From Bacillus sp. X1(2014) (lineage in GTDB: Bacteria; Bacillota; Bacilli; Bacillales_B; DSM-18226): a stretch of 64,000 bases of DNA. Of this stretch, positions 9,690 to 17,398 are shown piece after piece (the first letter of the stretch is position 1; the number at the start of each line of letters is the position of its first letter). Where the stretch lies: contig NZ_VEED01000011.1 in NCBI RefSeq assembly GCF_007678255.1, positions 1 to 64,000 on the forward strand. The letters run 5' to 3'. A program made the translations under genes and the position numbers. Below the pieces are notes generated by a model. It saw nothing but the letters and a program-made list of their open reading frames with translations, made no database searches and had not been told where the DNA came from.

Positions 9690-9725
9690 AAAAAAGGTTC
9701 GCGAGGTTCGCGAAGTTCGCGAACC
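9690..9725 (-). terminator. Terminator made of TTCGCGAA repeats
   Basis: On the minus strand GGTTCGCGA and TCGCGAACC pair around an inner TTCGCGAA copy, followed by six T. The hairpin starts at the base after the DUF3231 stop codon, so the stop and terminator are contiguous. Confidence 0.8.
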
Positions 9726-10721
9726 TTATAATTTCTGTAGATCCCTTCGACTTGGTGCATGCGGTGGCAGCTGGGCCCAGCCTCGATCGACCATAAGATT
9801 GAAACCTTTAGCCGAATAAACCATTATATCTATAATGTATTTTTGATAATAGGAAGCTAGATCCGTTCTCATTGCCAATGACAATGCATGCCCAATAAGG
9901 GTAATGTCTATAGCGTTCAAAGAATGGAAAAGTGTGACCACAAGCCTATCTGAAAAAGGAGAAACCGTAGAATCCGTCACTTCCATACTTGTTGACACGT
10001 TCCCCAGTAGTTCCTCTCTCATAAGGATATCATTGAAGGTTTTTATTTGCTTTTCAGATATTTTCTTGCCATCCTCAATATAATTATGAATTTCCTTGTC
10101 TGATACCACTTGAAGTAACCCCATACATAGGAGGATTGAAAAATAATTCCGCTCCGTATTAAAATGAATTTCTGTAATTTCAGAAACGTTTAACGGTCTT
10201 TTTTTCCCGAATCCACTTAAATAAGACAGATTTTCAATGTATTCCACATCATTCGGATAGGGTATCATCGGCGGGCGGTCATAGATTCCCTTCGAAAGCA
10301 TAAGATTTGTGGATTCCTGGTATAACAATGATGTTTGCTGGACCATCGTAACAAAGAAATCCATCACATCTTTTCTCGCTATGTTTGCTGTTATAAACCC
10401 GGTATTTATCATACTCATGCGGCTCATCATATAAATAAAACTGAGACCAAACATATCATAAAATAATGGCGGGGCAGATAAATTTAGATCTTTTTCAGAA
10501 AATCCATCAGGAATAGGAATGCCTTCCTGATTTAAAATGGTCGTGATTTTCTGAATATGCCCCTCAGATATTTCATATGCCTGTTGGAGAATTTTTTTAA
10601 TCTCTTCATCTTGATTGTGATGAAGAAAATAGATAATCAAACAAACAGACATATTCTCCTGAATATACGTAGCCCATAATCCCCCGATTTCCGCACTAGT
10701 TAACCTTATTTTTTGTTCCAC
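9726..10721 (-). CDS. DUF3231 family protein, two tandem four-helix units
   Basis: Member of a Bacillaceae family of unknown function (DUF3231). The 331 residues form two related halves: residues about 1-165 (starting LTSAEIGGLW) and about 175-325 (starting LNVSEITEIHF) share the pattern of a first helix, a cluster of aromatic/Met residues, and the segment ISEGHIQKITTILNQEGI versus ISEKQIKTFNDILMREEL. This suggests an internal duplication of a ferritin-like helical bundle. No signal peptide. GTG start, AGGGGG 8 nt upstream. No function can be assigned. Confidence 0.75.
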   Translation of the reverse strand: MEQKIRLTSAEIGGLWATYIQENMSVCLIIYFLHHNQDEEIKKILQQAYEISEGHIQKITTILNQEGIPIPDGFSEKDLNLSAPPLFYDMFGLSFIYMMSRMSMINTGFITANIARKDVMDFFVTMVQQTSLLYQESTNLMLSKGIYDRPPMIPYPNDVEYIENLSYLSGFGKKRPLNVSEITEIHFNTERNYFSILLCMGLLQVVSDKEIHNYIEDGKKISEKQIKTFNDILMREELLGNVSTSMEVTDSTVSPFSDRLVVTLFHSLNAIDITLIGHALSLAMRTDLASYYQKYIIDIMVYSAKGFNLMVDRGWAQLPPHAPSRRDLQKL

Positions 10722-10831
10722 CCTTTGTGCCCCCTAAATTAGCCTTACAGAATAGAATTCCACTTAAAAACTGCTTTATTCGTTCTGTTAAGATGCAAGA
10801 AGGTTCCATATAATTTAACTATAAGGCATCT

Positions 10832-11806
10832 CTAATTTGCGGCTGAACCACTGCGTTCCTTCCAAGTCATGACTTCATCTTCCTCATCAATTTCAATCGT
10901 CACATCGACGACACCTTTTTCTGCCATGATTTTTTCTTCTAATCGATCTTTAATATCATCAGCTGCAGCTACTGTTAATTTGGGATCCACTTCAATTTCT
11001 AATTCCACATGCAGGTCCTCACCTTCTTTAATGACGGTGATACCTTGAATATCCTTAACATCAGGATCCTCCATCACAAGCGTGCCAATTTTGTTTTCCA
11101 TTTCTTCATCTGCTTGCCCAAGGACCCCTGCAGCATTATCCAAAAAGACCTTTCCGACTACAAAGAACATCATCGCTCCAATTAGCATGGAGGCAAGTCC
11201 TTCAATTTGGTGGAATGCTGTATAATGAGAAATGACGACAGCTATTATCGCTAATAAACCACCCAAGGTTGCAACTAGGTCTTCCATAAAAACAAGTTTT
11301 GTTGCAGGTTTAGCTTTTCCCAAATTGGCAAAGCTTTTTGTAAACACTTGAAGTCCACTTGCTTCAACCTCAATTTCATGTAAAATCTCTTTCATTGCTT
11401 TAAATAAAACAAAGGTCTCGAGAAGGGTTGCAACGGCTAAAACGACCAGGTTAATGATAAAACCGCCAGACTCAGTCGGATGGACGACATGATGGTACCC
11501 TTCTTTTATGGTTTCAAATGCCATAATTCCGACGATTAATACGGCACCCAAAAGAACAAGGTTGACTAAGCGGCCAAATCCATTGGGATATTTTTCGGTC
11601 GGAGCCTTCTTACTTAAGGCGGAGCCGATAAATACGAAAAACTGATTTGCAGCATCACCCAGGCTGTGCATCGTTTCTGCAAACATTGCAACATTTCCTG
11701 TAAACATGAAGGCGATTCCTTTGATTATGGAGATAATCGTATTAATGATTGCTGCCAATAAGGCAGATTTATTGCCGCGTTTTAATAATTGTAGAAGTTC
11801 GCTCAT
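10832..11806 (-). CDS. Cation diffusion facilitator family transporter
   Basis: Predicted divalent-metal/proton antiporter exporting ions such as Zn or Mn across the cytoplasmic membrane. About six membrane segments are visible. TM2 carries MFAETMHSLGDAANQF with the metal-site His and Asp; the matching TM5 site is Glu-Asp (FMEDLVATLGG) rather than His-x3-Asp, as in the YdbO/ZnT9-like subgroup. The cytoplasmic C-terminal domain (about 235-324) is acidic with a ferredoxin-like fold. AGAGGA lies before the ATG. Metal specificity cannot be read from sequence alone. Confidence 0.85.
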   Translation of the reverse strand: MSELLQLLKRGNKSALLAAIINTIISIIKGIAFMFTGNVAMFAETMHSLGDAANQFFVFIGSALSKKAPTEKYPNGFGRLVNLVLLGAVLIVGIMAFETIKEGYHHVVHPTESGGFIINLVVLAVATLLETFVLFKAMKEILHEIEVEASGLQVFTKSFANLGKAKPATKLVFMEDLVATLGGLLAIIAVVISHYTAFHQIEGLASMLIGAMMFFVVGKVFLDNAAGVLGQADEEMENKIGTLVMEDPDVKDIQGITVIKEGEDLHVELEIEVDPKLTVAAADDIKDRLEEKIMAEKGVVDVTIEIDEEDEVMTWKERSGSAAN

Positions 11807-11956
11807 TATATCCTCTTTTCCTAAATAAACTTTGATTTTCTTAATATTTTCAAAAATAACCTATTTCATTATAACTAACTTTTTACAACAAGGAAGGGAA
11901 ATTGTTCCAAACAGATGATAAAATGATACCATAAACACCCCATTGGAGGATGAGAA

Positions 11957-12667
11957 ATGACATTAGATGAAATCATGTGGAAACTAGGTGAACTGGGGAC
12001 TGAACAAACAAAAAAAACGTTTATCAATCACGGCGCAAAGGAAGGCACCCTGTTTGGGGTGAAGATAGGTGATTTAAAAAAGCTCGTTAAGTTTGTAAAA
12101 AAAGATCACCAGTTAGCTTTGGACTTATACAACACAGGTAACTCTGATGCCATGTATTTAGCAGGTCTTTCTGTGAATCCAAAGTTGATGGAAAAAGAAA
12201 CACTCCAAGATTGGGTTAAACAAGCAAACTGGTATATGCTTGCTGAATATACAGTGGCAGGAGTTGCCGCTGAAAGTCCCTATGCCCTAGAGCTAGCAAG
12301 AGAATGGATGAAATCCGATGAAGAATTGATTGCTGTCTGCGGTTGGAATACGTATGCCAACTATATATCAATTACACCAGATGAAAATCTCGACATGGAG
12401 GAAATTCGCAGCCTTCTCCAGCAAATTGAAAGCTCAATTCATGAAGAAAAGAACCGTGTCCGCTATGTCATGAATGGATTTGTCATTAGTACAGGTGCCT
12501 ATGTGACGGCATTGTATAACGAAGCAGTCAATGTCGCAGAAAAGATCGGTAAGGTTCATGTGAATGTCGGTCAAACAGCTTGTAAAGTCCCAGCCGCCAC
12601 TGACTACATAAAAAAAATCGAACTCCGCAATAAAATTGGAGTCAAAAGAAAAACATGTATTTGTTAA
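11957..12667 (+). CDS. AlkD-like HEAT-repeat protein (DNA alkylation repair family)
   Basis: Helical-repeat protein of the family annotated as DNA alkylation repair enzymes (AlkC/AlkD superfamily), 236 residues, with repeated two-helix units throughout. Recognisable blocks are FGVKIGDLKKLVKFVKKDH and LYNTGNSDAMYLAGL near the N-terminus. I could not align the Trp/Asp DNA-lesion site of B. cereus AlkD convincingly, so glycosylase activity is doubtful, and a DNA-binding role without catalysis is equally possible. GGAGGATG precedes the ATG. The end is Cys-containing (KTCIC). Stands alone between a CDF gene and a dispersed repeat. Confidence 0.65.
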   Translation: MTLDEIMWKLGELGTEQTKKTFINHGAKEGTLFGVKIGDLKKLVKFVKKDHQLALDLYNTGNSDAMYLAGLSVNPKLMEKETLQDWVKQANWYMLAEYTVAGVAAESPYALELAREWMKSDEELIAVCGWNTYANYISITPDENLDMEEIRSLLQQIESSIHEEKNRVRYVMNGFVISTGAYVTALYNEAVNVAEKIGKVHVNVGQTACKVPAATDYIKKIELRNKIGVKRKTCIC

Positions 12668-12706
12668 ATGATTAGGTGGTTGAATGACGACTTAATATTT
12701 CCGCTC

Positions 12707-12840
12707 TGTTGATTGGAGCGGAAGGCGCGAAGACTCCTGCGGGAGGACGGGGCAGGGGAGACCCCGCAGGAGCGCAGCGACGAGGAGGCTCCCCGGACCG
12801 CCCGCGGAAAGCGAAGCGCCTGGAGCGGAAAGCAACAGAC
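12707..12840 (+). repeat. GC-rich dispersed repeat, copy 1
   Basis: About 134 bp, far richer in GC than its surroundings, starting TGTTGATTGGAGCGGAAGG and ending GCCTGGAGCGGAAAGCAACA. It contains complementary blocks (ACTCCTGCGGG and CCCCGCAGGAG). A second copy in the other orientation lies at 58061-58194. Similar elements are abundant between genes in many Bacillus chromosomes. Apparent open frames on both strands here are by-products. Confidence 0.85.
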
Positions 12841-12860
12841 TTGTTAATAGAACCAAGCAC

Positions 12861-12903
12861 AAAAAAGAGGGTGCCCCTAAAAGTTATACTTTTGGGACAC
12901 TCC
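12861..12903 (-). terminator. Terminator after the 77-residue protein gene
   Basis: Long interrupted hairpin (GGAGTGTCCCAAAAG paired with CTTTTAGGGGCACCC) followed by CTCTTTTTTG on the minus strand. Confidence 0.7.
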
Positions 12904-12915
12904 TTCAATAATTAA

Positions 12916-13149
12916 TTACAGATTCTTCAGCACCAAAAATAAGCGGTTATTTCTATTATCTTGTTCTTCCTTTGTAGCCAAATCGTACTTTTTAAGCAAA
13001 TGAAATACCTCATTTAAGAGATCCTGGGTATGTTCTTTTTCAAAGAACTGATTAAATAATGGCTTCATCTCTTCCGGAAGAAAGGACGCTTGTGATTCAT
13101 ACTTACTTTTTACATCTTCCTGGCTATGGTTAAGTTTACATTCGCTCAT
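12916..13149 (-). CDS. Small conserved-looking protein of unknown function
   Basis: Seventy-seven residues, charged and helical, no signal peptide or membrane segment. The central part (LPEEMKPLFNQFFEKEHTQ, then LNEVFHLLKKYDLA) looks like a compact helical domain. The GGGGGAAATCAA site before the ATG and the dedicated terminator support it as a real gene. I do not recognise a family with a known function; similar small cytosolic proteins occur in Bacillaceae. Confidence 0.65.
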   Translation of the reverse strand: MSECKLNHSQEDVKSKYESQASFLPEEMKPLFNQFFEKEHTQDLLNEVFHLLKKYDLATKEEQDNRNNRLFLVLKNL

Positions 13150-13187
13150 TTGATTTCCCCCTTATCCTTTACACCTCTAGTATAGAC

Positions 13188-13214
13188 AAAAAAGCCCTTA
13201 ACATGGGCTTTTTT
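13188..13214 (-). terminator. Terminator after the AI-2E-family gene
   Basis: Perfect AAAAAAGCCC/GGGCTTTTTT hairpin with a 7-nt loop; it overlaps the stop region of the permease gene and would work in both directions. Confidence 0.8.
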
Positions 13215-14217
13215 ATTTATTCTTCTTACTCTCAGTTACTTCTAAAACATCCAATAGGAAAACAAAGACGGGAATCCCAACGATCAAACCCCATACACCA
13301 AAAAAGTGCTCAGAGAAGATCAATACAAGGAATGTATAGAAAACTGGGAGATTTGTTTTTGAGCTCATTAAATTTGGATTTAAAATATAGGCTTCGATGC
13401 CATGAATAATCATAATCGCAATACCGACGTAAAGAACAGTGGCCATGCCGCCAATACTATAGGCAATGATGGTAAGTGGAATCAATGAAATAATGACACC
13501 TGCAACTGGGATCAGTCCCAAAACAAAAATCATAATGGATAGTCCGCCAAGCTGTGGAAAGTCCAGTATCCATAAGGATATGGTGGTTAAAATACAGTTC
13601 ACTACAGCAATGATCAGTTGGGCCTCAATTACTTTACCAAATGTCCCCACAAACTTCCGAGCAAAAAATTCAACTTCAGTGTAAATAGGTGCAACTTTAC
13701 TAGTTCTAAATTTCTTGGTAAATTCAATCAAGCGCGGTTTTTCTAATAAGAAGAACAAACTCATTAACAGGGCTAATAAAATTTGCAAACCAATTTTACT
13801 AATATCCGTAAAGTACTTTAAAACAAAGGTAAAGCCTTGCTCTAAGTAACTTGAGATTTTAATTTCTTCCATTCGACTGACAATATAATTCAGCACCAAG
13901 TTATCGTGCTTCGCTGTATAAAAAGCGGTTAATTGCTTAATTAATGCAGTGATTTCACCTGCAATCATTGGCAGGTACATGACCAAGCCATAAGAAAGCA
14001 AACCAACAATACTTGCGTACGAAATAACAACAATCAATTTTCGGTTAACCGGTATTTTTCCTTCAATAAAATGCACTAACCGATCCATTAAAAAAGTAAA
14101 AATAAAAGTTAACAAAATTAAATTGATCATTGACTTCATGGCATAAATTAAGATAGCAATTAAAACAAAAATAGATATTCTCTTGAAACCTGTACTCTGC
14201 AATAGTTTATTGATCAT
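13213..14217 (-). CDS. AI-2E family transporter (YdbI-like)
   Basis: Polytopic membrane protein of the AI-2E/UPF0118 family, 334 residues with about seven or eight hydrophobic segments grouped at both ends. The family is named for a proposed autoinducer-2 exporter but members also act as ion or Na+/H+ transporters, so the substrate is open. The conserved C-terminal block GVWGLIVGIPVFVFLLDVLEV is present. The ATG lacks a strong ribosome site (GGGGAT lies 17 nt upstream), so translation may be weak or the start slightly different. It follows the deacetylase gene by 96 bp. Confidence 0.8.
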   Translation of the reverse strand: MINKLLQSTGFKRISIFVLIAILIYAMKSMINLILLTFIFTFLMDRLVHFIEGKIPVNRKLIVVISYASIVGLLSYGLVMYLPMIAGEITALIKQLTAFYTAKHDNLVLNYIVSRMEEIKISSYLEQGFTFVLKYFTDISKIGLQILLALLMSLFFLLEKPRLIEFTKKFRTSKVAPIYTEVEFFARKFVGTFGKVIEAQLIIAVVNCILTTISLWILDFPQLGGLSIMIFVLGLIPVAGVIISLIPLTIIAYSIGGMATVLYVGIAIMIIHGIEAYILNPNLMSSKTNLPVFYTFLVLIFSEHFFGVWGLIVGIPVFVFLLDVLEVTESKKNK

Positions 14218-14313
14218 AGGCTATTATCGATCCCCATTATATTCGCTATATTTACCTGAAAATTTTTATAACAATATATCGATTATACCAAATCTACAGA
14301 TATATTGTCTGTT

Positions 14314-15330
14314 TTAAAATTGAATTGGCGTCGTTGTTTTTTCAATTGATTTTCCTTCATACCCATGTTTCTTTAAATAGTCTAGAAGCTTAGGCAAATG
14401 GGCAAGTGTTTCCTTTCGCTCATGTAAAAGGATGACAAGCGGTCCATTATGGTTTTTTTTCTGGTTTATCTGTTCAATAACACTATTAACATAGCGCTTA
14501 TCCTTATAATACCAATCCTTACTATCAATATTCCAATCCCACATAATATACCCTTTTTCCTTCACAGCCTTTTTATACTCGTTCGTCATGTTTGGAGCAC
14601 TGCCATATGGGGTCCTCATGATAAAAGAATTGACACCTGATATCTTCATTAAGGTGTTCCGGTTTTGATTTAGTTCATTGAGTACTGTTTTTTTAGATTT
14701 ATAAAATTTCTTTTGACTGTGAGAGACACTATGTAATCCAACCGTTTCGCCTGATTTGACCATTAATTTGACCTCTTCAGGATATCTCTTAATATTCCCA
14801 TCAATCATAAAGAAAGTAGCTTTAAATTGATACTTTTCCAGTTGTTTGATGATCTGATTGGAAAAGGGTGCAGGACCATCATCAAATGTTAAATACACTA
14901 TTTTCTTTCCACTTTCGCTTAGTTGTGTAATGTTTGGTTTAGTCGGAGCTGCATTAGATTTCTTTGACGGTGGTTGAGAAGAAGTATTATCTTTTGTGGT
15001 GGGTTGTGCCGCCGTAACAGAAGTCCGTTTATCGGGCACCTTACTAATCTCACGTTCTTGTTCGTTTCTCTGGTGCAAAGCATCCTCTTGCTGTTTTTGC
15101 ATTCTTTCTTTTTCCAACTTTAAGTCGTTTGTATTTCGCACAATTGTTTCCGGGCTTACATTTTTTTTCACAGACAGATTAGTAACTTTATTTTTTTGGT
15201 GATTATTAGATTCACCGCTTGCCGCTTTTGCTTTAAAATAATTACTAACGAAGATCCCTGCAAACAAAAAAGTAACAACAATGACGGCAATTAATGTCCC
15301 CTTCGACCAACTGCTTTTCAGATTACCCAT
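14314..15330 (-). CDS. Membrane-anchored polysaccharide deacetylase (NodB domain)
   Basis: Predicted extracytoplasmic de-N-acetylase acting on peptidoglycan or another cell-wall glycan. One N-terminal membrane anchor (about 12-32), a low-complexity Lys/Gln/Thr/Pro linker to about residue 135, then a NodB domain with its five motifs: TFDDGPAP (catalytic Asp and metal Asp), HSVSH (metal His), RTPYGS, DWNIDSKDW and the His in ILLHE. GAGGGA precedes the ATG. All metal-binding residues look intact. Which polymer is modified cannot be told; the layout resembles B. subtilis YheN/PdaC-type proteins. Confidence 0.88.
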   Translation of the reverse strand: MGNLKSSWSKGTLIAVIVVTFLFAGIFVSNYFKAKAASGESNNHQKNKVTNLSVKKNVSPETIVRNTNDLKLEKERMQKQQEDALHQRNEQEREISKVPDKRTSVTAAQPTTKDNTSSQPPSKKSNAAPTKPNITQLSESGKKIVYLTFDDGPAPFSNQIIKQLEKYQFKATFFMIDGNIKRYPEEVKLMVKSGETVGLHSVSHSQKKFYKSKKTVLNELNQNRNTLMKISGVNSFIMRTPYGSAPNMTNEYKKAVKEKGYIMWDWNIDSKDWYYKDKRYVNSVIEQINQKKNHNGPLVILLHERKETLAHLPKLLDYLKKHGYEGKSIEKTTTPIQF

Positions 15331-15497
15331 TGATCAATCCCTCTTTGATGTTTTTTATTTACTACCTCCATTATAGACGAAGATTTGACCAAAGTGTTAC
15401 CAAACTATGAAAATATTGCAAATCAATTTACAGGATAGTATTCTTATATTTGAAAACTCAGAGTTCAGTTGTTTTGTTCAAAAAAACTCCACAAATT

Positions 15498-15510
15498 GGT
15501 GCCTGACACC
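15498..15510. repeat. Palindromic GGTGCCTGACACC copy
   Basis: Near-perfect 13-bp palindrome just upstream of the Fur-box promoter. Identical copies lie at 49019-49031 and 49051-49063, and one inside rnr (27332-27344, opposite strand). Confidence 0.6.
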
Positions 15511-15512
15511 CA

Positions 15513-15541
15513 TTGACAATGATTCTCATTATCGTTATTAT
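15513..15541 (+). promoter_or_regulatory. SigA promoter with overlapping Fur box
   Basis: TTGACA (15513-15518), a 17-nt spacer and TATTAT (15536-15541) make a near-ideal housekeeping promoter. The spacer and -35 overlap a Fur box at 15515-15533 matching the classical 19-bp GATAATGATAATCATTATC at 16 positions, with the perfect inner repeat AATGA-TTC-TCATT. Iron repression of the downstream gene is therefore predicted. Confidence 0.85.
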
Positions 15542-15575
15542 TAGCAATATAGATGTTAATGGAGGGGGATTCAAC

Positions 15576-16043
15576 ATGTTCAACATGTTATATGGGTTGA
15601 AGGATATTCACACGGTTATTTCTAATCAACGGAAAATCGGCGGTGCGGCTGAAGCTGATTCGATTCGGTTATCATCGGGTGAAACCTATCTAAACCCCGT
15701 GTTTACGAATGTTGATATCTCAAAAGGTCATTATGTATCTGTTGGTTTTATTGACCAAGATGGTGCGAATGTGATTGCACATGTTGATCAGATCGCTGTT
15801 ATCAAAGGTTTGCAGCACAAATTAATTTGCCAGCTGAATAATACTTATATTAAGCAATACTTAGTGCATGATACATTAAAATATTTACAAAAGCTGTGTG
15901 AAGTGAATAACGGTTTTGTCACCAACTCTTTCAAAAAAGAAGCGTTGAAACTTGTCCGTGATATTAGTGTAAAAGAATTAAAAAACCACAATATCTCACT
16001 TCCTTTTCCAGTTGAAGATAAATTAGTGCAATTATATGCCTAA
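15576..16043 (+). CDS. Fur-box-controlled protein of unknown function
   Basis: A 155-residue soluble protein without signal peptide. The N-terminal half is beta-rich (VFTNVDISKGHYVSVGFIDQ, then VIAHVDQIAVIKG), the C-terminal half helical and Leu/Lys-rich. I do not recognise a functional family. The start is the ATG encoding MFNMLYG, preceded by GGAGGGGGA; the longer frame would start inside the promoter. A Fur box sits on its promoter, so it should be made under iron limitation. It converges on the encapsulin iron-storage operon with a shared bidirectional terminator, which suggests an iron-related role, for example in handling or mobilising stored iron; this is inference from location and control only. 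Confidence 0.8.
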   Translation: MFNMLYGLKDIHTVISNQRKIGGAAEADSIRLSSGETYLNPVFTNVDISKGHYVSVGFIDQDGANVIAHVDQIAVIKGLQHKLICQLNNTYIKQYLVHDTLKYLQKLCEVNNGFVTNSFKKEALKLVRDISVKELKNHNISLPFPVEDKLVQLYA

Positions 16044-16044
16044 T

Positions 16045-16083
16045 AAAAACGAGGTCACACTTTCGAGTGGACCTCGTTTTTTT
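16045..16083. terminator. Bidirectional terminator between the Fur-box gene and the encapsulin operon
   Basis: AAAAACGAGGTC and GACCTCGTTTTT form a long perfect outer stem with an inner CACT/AGTG helix; A-run and T-run flank it, so it can stop both convergent units. Confidence 0.88.
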
Positions 16084-16085
16084 GT

Positions 16086-16481
16086 CTATAAGATGACTGC
16101 TTGGCAGGCTAGTCGATAGCCGTTGTTTACTTCATTGCCAAGTTTTTTATGTTCTTGTTCATTTGGTTTCGATAAACCTGAACCTTGCAAGACTTGTACC
16201 GTACATTGTCCGCACGTCCCTTTTTGGCATTTATATTTGATGGGCTTGCCTTGGTTGAGTGCTACATCAAGCAGTTTTCCTTTAGCAGGTGAAACTTCAA
16301 ATTTATTCCCACTCTGCAAGACAATTATTTTTTCAGGAGCAGGAACTTCCTTAATTGCAGTGTGTTCCTTTTTTGGCCCTTCTTTTTCAAATAATGGTCT
16401 TTCGACTATATCGAGAGATGTCGGTACAGGCGCTATTTTTCCTGGAATAAGAGAGCCAACCGTAAAAGTTCGATTGTTCAC
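16086..16481 (-). CDS. [2Fe-2S] ferredoxin with N-terminal encapsulin-targeting tag
   Basis: Plant-type ferredoxin predicted to pass electrons for reduction and release of iron stored in the encapsulin. The C-terminal domain (about 50-131) holds Cys85, Cys90, Cys93 and Cys126 (C-x4-C-x2-C-x32-C). The N-terminus carries FTVGSLI at residues 6-12, the same seven residues that end the IMEF cargo, followed by a Pro-rich linker; this is the expected encapsulation signal placed at the front. GTG start 3 bp after the shell gene's stop, with AGGGG inside the shell gene's last codons, so the two are translationally coupled. A ferredoxin in this position is a known part of IMEF encapsulin operons. Confidence 0.9.
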   Translation of the reverse strand: MNNRTFTVGSLIPGKIAPVPTSLDIVERPLFEKEGPKKEHTAIKEVPAPEKIIVLQSGNKFEVSPAKGKLLDVALNQGKPIKYKCQKGTCGQCTVQVLQGSGLSKPNEQEHKKLGNEVNNGYRLACQAVIL

Positions 16482-16484
16482 CAG

Positions 16485-17333
16485 TTAATCCCCTATTGCT
16501 TCTAGTGTGCAAATAGCCCCAGGTCGCTTAATCCTTAATACCGCTGTTTCATATACACGGAACGGGTGATTCATCCCTTCCACGCCTAGGTAGGCTGTAT
16601 CAAAATCCTCGGAAACAGCAAGGTCTAAGTTGTTTCTTCCAGTGTTAAGTATGACACCTGTTTTCCCTTTTAATACGGGTGATTGGAACACACCATCAGT
16701 CACTAGCTCGCGGATATGTTCAATCTCTAACACATTGGTGTCTTTATGAACTCGATGGATTAGGGAATAGAGTTCTGGTGATAGGACAAGCGCAAACGGA
16801 CCATGATGATTCATTTCGAGCAATTTATTTCTAGCTTCGACTATATCCTGAAAAGCTGCTCCGGATTCATACCATTCCCCAATCAAGTGGGTCAGCCGGC
16901 CTTGCACGTTCATTAATCCCGGGATATCAAACTCTCTTGCACCATGAAAAATCATTTGATCCTCCAGGTTAGCTACGTCCCTAGCAGCATTAGCAGCCGG
17001 TGAAAAATCAATCGGAATATCAAGCGTCTTGGTCTGTTCGATATCACGCCAATAGAGGACAAAATCCTTATAAAGTAAGGGAATCGTGTGATTTACACGT
17101 TTGCTGGATTCAACAATCGTCTCAAAGGAGCCCTGGAAATCCATCTTTGCTTCCATATTTTCTAAAAAAATATCATTCGGGATGCTCTGCATACCTCGTC
17201 CAAGCGGACCGTATAGTTCGATAAAGCGCCGGCCAACTAACTGTCTGCGTGCTGACTCAATGACGGTTTGATCTAATTGGCTGAATTCTAGTTCATTTAA
17301 CGGTGAATCTGGATATAAGTGCAATTTATTCAT
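16485..17333 (-). CDS. Encapsulin shell protein, family 1 (IMEF type)
   Basis: HK97-fold protein that self-assembles into a hollow protein nanocompartment. The 282 residues have the family start (YPDSPLNELEFSQLDQTVIE), RRFIELYGPLGRGMQ, KDFVLYWRDIE, GLMNVQGRLTHLIGEW in the A/E-loop region, and a C-terminal HPFRVYETAVLRIKRPGAIC. It is longer than small T=1 shells and resembles the Quasibacillus thermotolerans encapsulin, which forms a large T=4 shell around iron; T=4 is therefore inferred here. AGAGGAAAG precedes the ATG. It lies between the IMEF cargo and the ferredoxin, separated from IMEF by a 21-bp phased repeat array. Confidence 0.95.
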   Translation of the reverse strand: MNKLHLYPDSPLNELEFSQLDQTVIESARRQLVGRRFIELYGPLGRGMQSIPNDIFLENMEAKMDFQGSFETIVESSKRVNHTIPLLYKDFVLYWRDIEQTKTLDIPIDFSPAANAARDVANLEDQMIFHGAREFDIPGLMNVQGRLTHLIGEWYESGAAFQDIVEARNKLLEMNHHGPFALVLSPELYSLIHRVHKDTNVLEIEHIRELVTDGVFQSPVLKGKTGVILNTGRNNLDLAVSEDFDTAYLGVEGMNHPFRVYETAVLRIKRPGAICTLEAIGD

Positions 17334-17398
17334 TAGTCTTTCCTCTCTTGTTCAAGTGGTTATTTTTTCGAATCGGGTATTGTGTTTGGATTTGATGG

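Noticed and set aside
12672..12915. Open frames on both strands through the GC-rich region after the AlkD-like gene
   Set aside because: They coincide with the dispersed repeat, show Arg/Gly/Pro-rich composition typical of non-coding GC-rich DNA and lack ribosome sites.
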